Shown: one piece after another, positions 63,879-64,000 of the stretch
Layout of the letters: each line of letters starts with the position of its first letter
Numbering within the stretch: the stretch's first letter is position 1
Source: DATMNR01 sp963702765
GTDB taxonomy: Bacteria; Chloroflexota; Ktedonobacteria; Ktedonobacterales; Ktedonobacteraceae
Assembly: GCA_963702765.1 (NCBI GenBank)
Contig: CAVPEB010000043.1
Coordinates: 9,567 to 73,566, forward strand
DNA length: 64,000 nt
Direction: 5' to 3'
Translations under genes and position numbers: made by a program
The notes under the pieces: generated by a model
Told to the model about the DNA's origin: nothing
What the model saw: the letters and a program-made list of their open reading frames with translations, nothing else
Database searches by the model: none

Positions 63879-64000
63879 GTCAGCACGCCAGGTTCTTCTT
63901 TCCTCGAGCAAACGGACGAATTCGCCGCCACCTCGGAAGATCCAAACGTTCTGGCAAAGAGCATGAGCATCTTGACATCACCAGGATTGAGACAGAACCA

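Noticed and set aside
63470..63970. 166-codon minus-strand frame
   Set aside because: Overlaps the LLM oxidoreductase gene on the other strand; low-complexity Ser/Arg composition.
1..64000. CRISPR array, tRNA or rRNA genes
   Set aside because: No regularly spaced direct repeats and no cloverleaf or rRNA-like sequence were noticed on either strand; a covariance-model scan would be needed to exclude a tRNA fully.

Overview
The window reads as chromosomal DNA of a large-genome, multicellular-type Chloroflexota, most likely class Ktedonobacteria. This is an inference from gene content: a Ser/Thr kinase with a beta-sandwich sensor tail, RNase Y, an Actinobacteria-like long LeuA, phosphoketolase, several cytochromes P450, LLM flavin oxidoreductases, a DUF3891 protein and many IS200/IS605-type TnpB genes. 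No rRNA, tRNA or CRISPR array was seen.

Layout. 0-4 kb: an edge-cut phosphoesterase, then a homocysteine methyltransferase gene split by a TnpB element. 4-10.4 kb: small genes (HhH/Cdd1, SnoaL-like, VOC), a run of short orphans, and a WYL regulator. 10.4-16.5 kb: phosphoketolase, a TnpB remnant, dodecin, and leuA behind a long leader ending in a strong intrinsic terminator. 16.7-27.5 kb: a two-gene small-protein operon, the kinase, a hydrolase, three P450s, a kanamycin-nucleotidyltransferase homologue and an orphan secreted-type protein. 27.6-36.1 kb: TnpB/TnpA insertions, a large membrane protein, PrxQ/BCP peroxiredoxin, an HpaI-type aldolase, rpmI-rplT, and a TnpB directly behind rplT. 36.2-48.5 kb: an rRNA methyltransferase, a chemoreceptor-like protein with a repeated Gln/Pro tail, and a branched-chain amino acid ABC transporter (livK-livH-livM-livG-livF) followed by a second livM-livK pair without its own ATPases. 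49.6-56 kb: biotin carboxylase, another TnpB directly behind it, a PHP phosphoesterase, palindromic repeats, and RNase Y. 56-64 kb: Nudix, GH26-like glycosidase, thiolase, ABM monooxygenase, MaoC hydratase, DUF3891 and two LLM oxidoreductases.

Working together. livKHMGF and leuA concern leucine/branched-chain amino acid uptake and synthesis. Thiolase, MaoC and biotin carboxylase belong to acyl-CoA metabolism. Phosphoketolase would feed acetyl phosphate into it. The P450s have no local redox partner.

Two themes stand out. Five TnpB loci are present, two of them tail-to-tail within about 30 nt of the stop codons of essential genes. At least ten reading frames are broken by single-base indels, mostly in short homopolymers. 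This looks more like consensus error than wholesale gene decay, so 'pseudogene' calls below mean frame-disrupted as given.
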